A stretch of 12,305 nt of DNA from Bordetella parapertussis (GTDB lineage: Bacteria; Pseudomonadota; Gammaproteobacteria; Burkholderiales; Burkholderiaceae_C). Location of the stretch: contig CAMDSU010000036.1 in NCBI GenBank assembly GCA_945907335.1, positions 1 to 12,305 on the forward strand, written 5' to 3'. Shown here one piece after another: positions 8,977 to 12,305 of this stretch; the stretch's first letter is position 1, and each line of letters opens with the position of its first letter. The notes beneath the pieces were generated by a model. The model had not been told where the DNA came from and ran no database searches. It saw nothing but the letters and a program-made list of their open reading frames with translations. Made by a program: the position numbers and the translations under genes.

Positions 8977-8988
8977 AACACCTTGTTT

Positions 8989-8997
8989 TGACATAAT
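8989..8997 (+). promoter_or_regulatory. Possible extended -10 promoter element before the DUF1178 gene
   Basis: TGACATAAT at 8989-8997 reads as an extended -10 element (TGn followed by CATAAT, five of six matches to TATAAT). No convincing -35 hexamer stands upstream. The predicted transcription start, seven bases downstream, would be the A of the ATG at 9004, giving a leaderless message. No Shine-Dalgarno sequence is present. This is pattern-based inference only. Confidence 0.3.
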
Positions 8998-9003
8998 GCA
9001 CCT

Positions 9004-9492
9004 ATGAAAGTGCTCAATCTTCAATGCCAGCAACAACATCAGTTTGAAGGATGGTTTGCCTCAGAGGACGACTACCAGTCCCAGCGCGAGCGCAACTTGG
9101 TGGAATGCCCTATCTGTGCAGACAACACCATACATAAACGATTGAGTGCACCGCGCTTGAATTTATTAACATCCCGCTTGGAGCCGCAAGCCACGGTTGC
9201 TGAGTCATCTTCCAGTAGCCAGTCAGTGGTCCCTGTTGAGGAGTCTGCGGCTGTGCCAGTGACCCCAGAGGCGCACATAGCCTGGTTAAAAATGGTGCAA
9301 CATGTCGTGGCCAATACGGAAGATGTCGGCCAAGGTTTTGCAGAGGAAGCCCGCAAAATGCACTATGGAGAAACCGAAGAACGCAATATACGCGGACAGG
9401 TTTCTATGGAAGAAACCCGTTTATTGCTCGAAGAGGGTATTGCGGTCATGCCATTACCAATGCCAGCGGCCCTCAAAGGTTCGGTTCACTGA
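9004..9492 (+). CDS. DUF1178 family protein (putative zinc-ribbon-like)
   Basis: This 162-residue soluble protein of unknown function matches the DUF1178 family as I know it: MKVLNLQC at the start, FEGWFAS (14-20), a CPIC knuckle (35-38), SAPRLNLL (48-55) and the conserved C-terminal block VGQGFAEEARKMHYGE (108-123) followed by a PLPMP motif (150-154). C8, H12, C35 and C38 could form a metal site, which is inference. A Ser/Val/Glu-rich linker (about 62-88) separates the two conserved halves. There is no signal peptide or membrane segment. In related bacteria this gene is commonly found just after the nuo operon. No Shine-Dalgarno sequence precedes the ATG, which overlaps the stop of a three-codon frame (8996-9007). 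The gene is followed by a hairpin and converges on the minus-strand small gene. Confidence 0.9.
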   Translation: MKVLNLQCQQQHQFEGWFASEDDYQSQRERNLVECPICADNTIHKRLSAPRLNLLTSRLEPQATVAESSSSSQSVVPVEESAAVPVTPEAHIAWLKMVQHVVANTEDVGQGFAEEARKMHYGETEERNIRGQVSMEETRLLLEEGIAVMPLPMPAALKGSVH

Positions 9493-9502
9493 ACCCACTT
9501 TT

Positions 9503-9530
9503 CATGGCAGGCGTTATTTGCCTGACCATG
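9503..9530 (+). terminator. Probable transcription terminator hairpin of the nuo-DUF1178 unit
   Basis: CATGGCAGGC (9503-9512) pairs with GCCTG (9520-9524) and CCATG (9526-9530), giving a 10-bp stem with one bulged A (9525) and a 7-base loop. A T-rich but interrupted tract follows on the plus strand (about 9534-9549). On the minus strand no T-run follows, so it is mainly a plus-strand terminator. It starts 11 bases after the DUF1178 stop and lies between convergent genes, as expected for a terminator. Confidence 0.55.
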
Positions 9531-9537
9531 GGCTTGT

Positions 9538-9681
9538 TTATTTGTTCTTCAACTTACCGCGCGGCGCGACAAATGTCACGGGCGCGCTGGGCCTGTCACC
9601 CGGAACAATCGCCTTAGGGGGAGACGTGTCCTTTTTGGGTTTTTTGGTCATTTTGTTACTGCGCTGTTCGCCTTTGGCCAT
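9538..9681 (-). CDS. Small lysine-rich basic protein, function unknown
   Basis: This is a 47-residue, strongly basic protein with no membrane segment or signal peptide. Its N-terminus, MAKGEQRSNKMTKKPKKD, resembles from memory small uncharacterised proteobacterial proteins that begin MAKG-x-x-RSN and continue with a KKPK cluster. The rest is Pro/Lys-rich and ends RGKLKNK. The frame extends 15 codons further upstream to another ATG (9726). However, GGAG at 9688-9691 (read on the minus strand), with a 6-base spacer, clearly selects the ATG at 9681. The gene lies 49 bases after the nitroreductase stop on the same strand and probably shares its transcript. The composition suggests a nucleic-acid or ribosome-associated, intrinsically disordered protein, but that is only inference. 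Confidence 0.7.
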   Translation of the reverse strand: MAKGEQRSNKMTKKPKKDTSPPKAIVPGDRPSAPVTFVAPRGKLKNK

Positions 9682-9730
9682 GAGATTCTCCAGTGGTTGT
9701 GGGGGTTGGTGGGCGCAAAGCAGCAAAGGC

Positions 9731-10369
9731 CTACTTTACTTCGGTGATAAATTCGTTGCGCGGGCGGCGCACTTTGACCAACGGTTCAAGCCAGTCCTGG
9801 CCACTCAAGCGGTATCCCAAAGGCAAGAGCGCCACACTGCGCAGACCACGCGCTGACAAGTTCAAAATCTCGTCCACCGCAGCAGGCTGAAAGCCTTCCA
9901 TGGGCGTGCTGTCAACGTGTTCTGAAGCCGCCGCAATCAAACTGGCAGCCAGTCCAATATAGGCTTGGCGGGCGGCATGTTCAAAATTGATCTGTGAATC
10001 GCGAGCAGGATAATTTTTAAGCAACATGTTTCGGTAGTTTTCCCAACCTTCGTTGGTGCCACCGCGTGCATTGACATGCAGGTCGAACATATGGTTGATG
10101 CGTTCCGCAGTGTAGTTGTCCCACGCAGCAAACACCAGCAGGTGCGAACCATCGGTGATTTGGGATTGATCATTGGCCGCGGCCCGAATGCGGACGCGAA
10201 CATCAACGTTACTTACCACGATGATTTCATAGGGTTGCAGGCCGCTGGAGCTGGGCGCCAATCTGGCCGCTTCCACAATCCGGTCCAACTTGTCTTGAGG
10301 GACCGCCTTGCTGGCGTCCATTTTTTTGGTGGCATAGCGCCATTGCAGTTGTTCTAATAATTGGGACAT
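9731..10369 (-). CDS. NfsB-like FMN-dependent NAD(P)H nitroreductase / oxidoreductase
   Basis: This is a 212-residue cytoplasmic flavoprotein of the nitroreductase superfamily, NfsB-like group. Such enzymes use NAD(P)H and FMN to reduce nitroaromatics, quinones or related electrophiles; the physiological substrate cannot be read from the sequence. Numbering from the upstream ATG at 10372, the FMN-phosphate-binding RYATKKMD lies at 12-19, the SSSGLQPYEIIVVSN segment at 41-55, the TPMEGFQP segment at 156-163 and the C-terminal LLPLGYRLSGQDW segment at 182-194. Two adjacent ATGs (10372 and 10369) could serve as start. AAGAAG at 10375-10380 leaves only 2 bases before the first and 5 before the second, so I prefer 10369. 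The gene starts about 45 bases after the glnS stop with no terminator between, so co-transcription with glnS is likely. Length is normal and no key region is missing. Confidence 0.88.
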   Translation of the reverse strand: MSQLLEQLQWRYATKKMDASKAVPQDKLDRIVEAARLAPSSSGLQPYEIIVVSNVDVRVRIRAAANDQSQITDGSHLLVFAAWDNYTAERINHMFDLHVNARGGTNEGWENYRNMLLKNYPARDSQINFEHAARQAYIGLAASLIAAASEHVDSTPMEGFQPAAVDEILNLSARGLRSVALLPLGYRLSGQDWLEPLVKVRRPRNEFITEVK

Positions 10370-10417
10370 CATGACTTCTTGAAAAAATTGATTATCGTTG
10401 CTGGCGAAGCGATGGGT

Positions 10418-12253
10418 TTATTTGGACCAATTGTCTTTGAGGCTGACTGCGCGGTTAAACACTAAGTGGGATGCCTGATGGTCCACTCGATCTGCAACAA
10501 AATAACCCAAGCGTTCAAATTGAAACTTGTCGTCCGGCTTGGCAAGCAGCAATGAGGGCTCAACCCAAGCTTCTTGAATTTTCAAACTGTCCGGATTGAT
10601 GGCAGTCAAAAAATCACGACCGCCAGCGTCAGGCTGTTCTTCGTTGAACAGTCGGTCATACAAGCGCACCTGCGCGCGGACGCCATCTGACACACCCACC
10701 CAAGTGATCACACCTTTGGCCTTGACGCTGTCTGCTCCGGCCGTGCCACTTTTGGTATCGGTAAACACCGTGGCATGCACTTCAGTAACAACACCGTTGC
10801 TGTCTTTCAAGCAACCGGTGCATTGAACGATATAACCCGCTTTGAGCCGAACAATGCTGCCCGGTGTAACACTGCCGTCTGCTTGGGTGCTGGGCGGGCT
10901 GAGTCGTTTGTAGCCCTTGGGCGGTTGCTCCGCAAAATCATCGCGTTCAATCCAGACTTCTTTGCCGATGGTGAATTGCCGCGCTGCGGGTTCGGGTTGA
11001 CCTTCTGGTGGGTGAGGCAAAGCAGGCAGGGTGCAGGGTTCTAAATGGCCTGCACCAAATGCTTCATCCCAATTGGTCAGTACCAGTTTGATGGGATCGA
11101 GTACCGCCATGGCGCGGTGGGCTTTGAGTTCCAAGTCTTCGCGCAGGCAGCCCTCTAAGGTGCTGTAGTCGATCCAGCTGTCCGATTTGGTCACGCCAAT
11201 GCGGTCGGCAAACAAGCGCAAACTCTCGGGTGTGTAGCCGCGGCGGCGCAGCCCCACGATGGTCGGCATGCGTGGGTCGTCCCAACCACTGACCTTGCCC
11301 TCATTCACCAGTTGTGCCAGTTTGCGTTTGCTGGTGATCACATAGGTCAGGTTCAGGCGGGCAAATTCGTATTGTTTGGGTGCGGGTGCAGCCAGCAAGC
11401 CACCTTCGCAGAGGCGCTCCATCAGCCAGTCGTAAAACGGGCGTTGGTCTTCAAACTCCAGCGTGCAGATGCTGTGGGTGATTTGCTCCAGCGCATCTTC
11501 AATGGGATGCGCAAACGTATACATCGGGTAGATGCACCAGGTGTCGCCGGTGTGGTGATGGGTGGCGCGGCGGATGCGGTAGATCGCCGGGTCGCGCATA
11601 TTGATGTTGGGCGAGGCCATATCAATCTTGGCGCGCAGAACCGCAGCACCGTCGGCGAGTTTGCCGTCGCGCATTTCACCAAAGCGTGACAGATTTTCAG
11701 ATGGGGAGCGACTGCGAAATGGGCTGTTCACACCTGGCCTGCCAAAGTCGCCTCGGTTGTTGCGCATTTCTTCGGGCGTTTGCTCGTCCACATAGGCGTG
11801 ACCGGCTTCGATCAAATGCTCAGCTGCGCGGTACATGAAATCGAAATAGTCGCTGGCTTGGTAAGCCTTGTCGTTGCCCGGTTGGCTCCAGTTAAAGCCC
11901 AGCCACTTGACCGCATCGATGATGGCGTTCACGTATTCGGTGTCTTCTTTTTCGGGGTTGGTGTCGTCAAAGCGCAGGTGGCACACGCCGCCGTACTCTT
12001 GGGCCAGGCCAAAGTTGATACAAATGCTTTTGGCGTGACCCACGTGCAAATAGCCATTGGGTTCGGGCGGAAACCGGGTACGGATGTTGGCGGTATCGGG
12101 TGCGCCAGCAGCATGGTGCGCTGCGTCCCCGGGGCTGCCGGCCCAGCGGCGGCTGGCATACGTGCCTTTGTCCAAATCGTTTTCGATGATCTGGCGCAAA
12201 AAGTTGCTGACTTTGTGTTCTTCGGATGTTGCAGGGGAGGCGGGTTTGGTCAT
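10418..12253 (-). CDS. glnS: Glutaminyl-tRNA synthetase
   Basis: This 611-residue class I aminoacyl-tRNA synthetase charges tRNA-Gln with glutamine in the cytoplasm, using ATP. The HIGH motif is HVGH at 70-73 within FPPEPNGYLHVGHAKS, and the KMSKS-type loop is ITSKRKL at 306-312. Other family blocks are HLRFDDTNPEKED (92-104), THHHTGDTWCIYPMYTFAHP (231-250) and the anticodon-binding beta-barrels (about 375-600), including VRLYDRLF and INPDSLKI. It is longer than the roughly 555 residues of the E. coli enzyme. One cause is an Ala/Gly/His-rich insert (about 36-57) just before PPEPNG; others are short loops in the C-terminal barrels. Glu-specific GltX is excluded by the PPEPNGYLH start and the tandem C-terminal barrels. 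The ATG at 12253 has no Shine-Dalgarno sequence but gives the expected N-terminal NFLRQIIENDL helix. Confidence 0.97.
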   Translation of the reverse strand: MTKPASPATSEEHKVSNFLRQIIENDLDKGTYASRRWAGSPGDAAHHAAGAPDTANIRTRFPPEPNGYLHVGHAKSICINFGLAQEYGGVCHLRFDDTNPEKEDTEYVNAIIDAVKWLGFNWSQPGNDKAYQASDYFDFMYRAAEHLIEAGHAYVDEQTPEEMRNNRGDFGRPGVNSPFRSRSPSENLSRFGEMRDGKLADGAAVLRAKIDMASPNINMRDPAIYRIRRATHHHTGDTWCIYPMYTFAHPIEDALEQITHSICTLEFEDQRPFYDWLMERLCEGGLLAAPAPKQYEFARLNLTYVITSKRKLAQLVNEGKVSGWDDPRMPTIVGLRRRGYTPESLRLFADRIGVTKSDSWIDYSTLEGCLREDLELKAHRAMAVLDPIKLVLTNWDEAFGAGHLEPCTLPALPHPPEGQPEPAARQFTIGKEVWIERDDFAEQPPKGYKRLSPPSTQADGSVTPGSIVRLKAGYIVQCTGCLKDSNGVVTEVHATVFTDTKSGTAGADSVKAKGVITWVGVSDGVRAQVRLYDRLFNEEQPDAGGRDFLTAINPDSLKIQEAWVEPSLLLAKPDDKFQFERLGYFVADRVDHQASHLVFNRAVSLKDNWSK

Positions 12254-12259
12254 GCAGGG

Positions 12260-12287
12260 ATTTTAGGGGGCACAAATACGCTGCTAA
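12260..12287 (-). promoter_or_regulatory. Putative sigma-70 promoter of glnS (possibly leaderless)
   Basis: Read on the minus strand, TTAGCA (12282-12287, four of six matches to TTGACA) stands 16 bases before TAAAAT (12260-12265, five of six matches to TATAAT). Seven bases downstream of TAAAAT is the A of the glnS ATG, so the predicted transcript would have no 5' leader. That agrees with the lack of a Shine-Dalgarno sequence. It is a consensus match by eye, and other promoters may lie beyond the window. Confidence 0.4.
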
Positions 12288-12305
12288 AGCCACCTAAGCC
12301 AATCA

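Noticed and set aside
8996..9007. Three-codon frame (MHL) overlapping the DUF1178 start
   Set aside because: It is too short to weigh, and it does not overlap the nuoN stop. Unlike the other junction ORFs it forms no continuous chain, so chance is the simpler reading.
9682..9726. Upstream ATG extension of the small basic protein (15 extra residues)
   Set aside because: A well-placed Shine-Dalgarno sequence selects the ATG at 9681, and the added residues would run almost up to the nitroreductase stop.
9302..9856. 184-codon open frame on the plus strand across the convergent region
   Set aside because: It overlaps DUF1178 out of frame and runs antisense to the small gene and the nitroreductase end. 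Its protein has no recognisable domain, and its start lies inside a conserved gene.
11312..11689. 125-codon plus-strand frame inside glnS
   Set aside because: It lies wholly antisense to the conserved catalytic core of glnS and is explained by that gene's codon pattern. No ribosome-binding site was noted.

Overview
This is an ordinary, well-conserved piece of chromosome. It looks like a betaproteobacterium of the order Burkholderiales, probably a Comamonadaceae-like freshwater lineage. That placement is inferred from the character of the Nuo, DUF1178 and GlnS proteins and from the nuo-DUF1178 gene order, not from any database search. No mobile element, prophage, CRISPR array, tRNA or rRNA is visible. 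Gene density is very high and no stretch of 300 bases lacks a gene.

Plus strand, 1-9492: the 3' part of the respiratory complex I operon. It holds the C-terminal part of nuoG (the window opens inside the gene), then nuoH, nuoI, nuoJ, nuoK, nuoL, nuoM and nuoN, closely spaced or overlapping and in canonical order. After a 27-base gap comes a DUF1178 family gene. NuoG and NuoI belong to the peripheral arm, which passes electrons along Fe-S clusters. NuoH forms the quinone-site junction with the membrane. NuoJ, K, L, M and N form the proton-pumping membrane arm. The key charged residues of the membrane subunits are all present, so the complex should be functional. An imperfect hairpin at 9503-9530 probably ends this transcript.

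Minus strand, 12253-9538 (read right to left): glnS (glutaminyl-tRNA synthetase, complete), then an NfsB-like FMN nitroreductase, then a 47-residue lysine-rich small protein. The gaps are about 45-50 bases, so the three may be co-transcribed. This group converges tail to tail with the nuo-DUF1178 unit.

I found no wholly new system. The points most worth a second look are: (a) short out-of-frame ORFs that overlap the upstream stop at three nuo junctions, two of which also overlap the next start as ATGA, suggesting a reinitiation relay; (b) -10-like hexamers exactly 6 bases before the ATG of both DUF1178 and glnS, each without a Shine-Dalgarno sequence, suggesting leaderless transcripts; (c) the easily missed small basic protein gene; (d) a His-rich loop in NuoL encoded across a CA repeat; and (e) a compact nuoN-DUF1178 junction.
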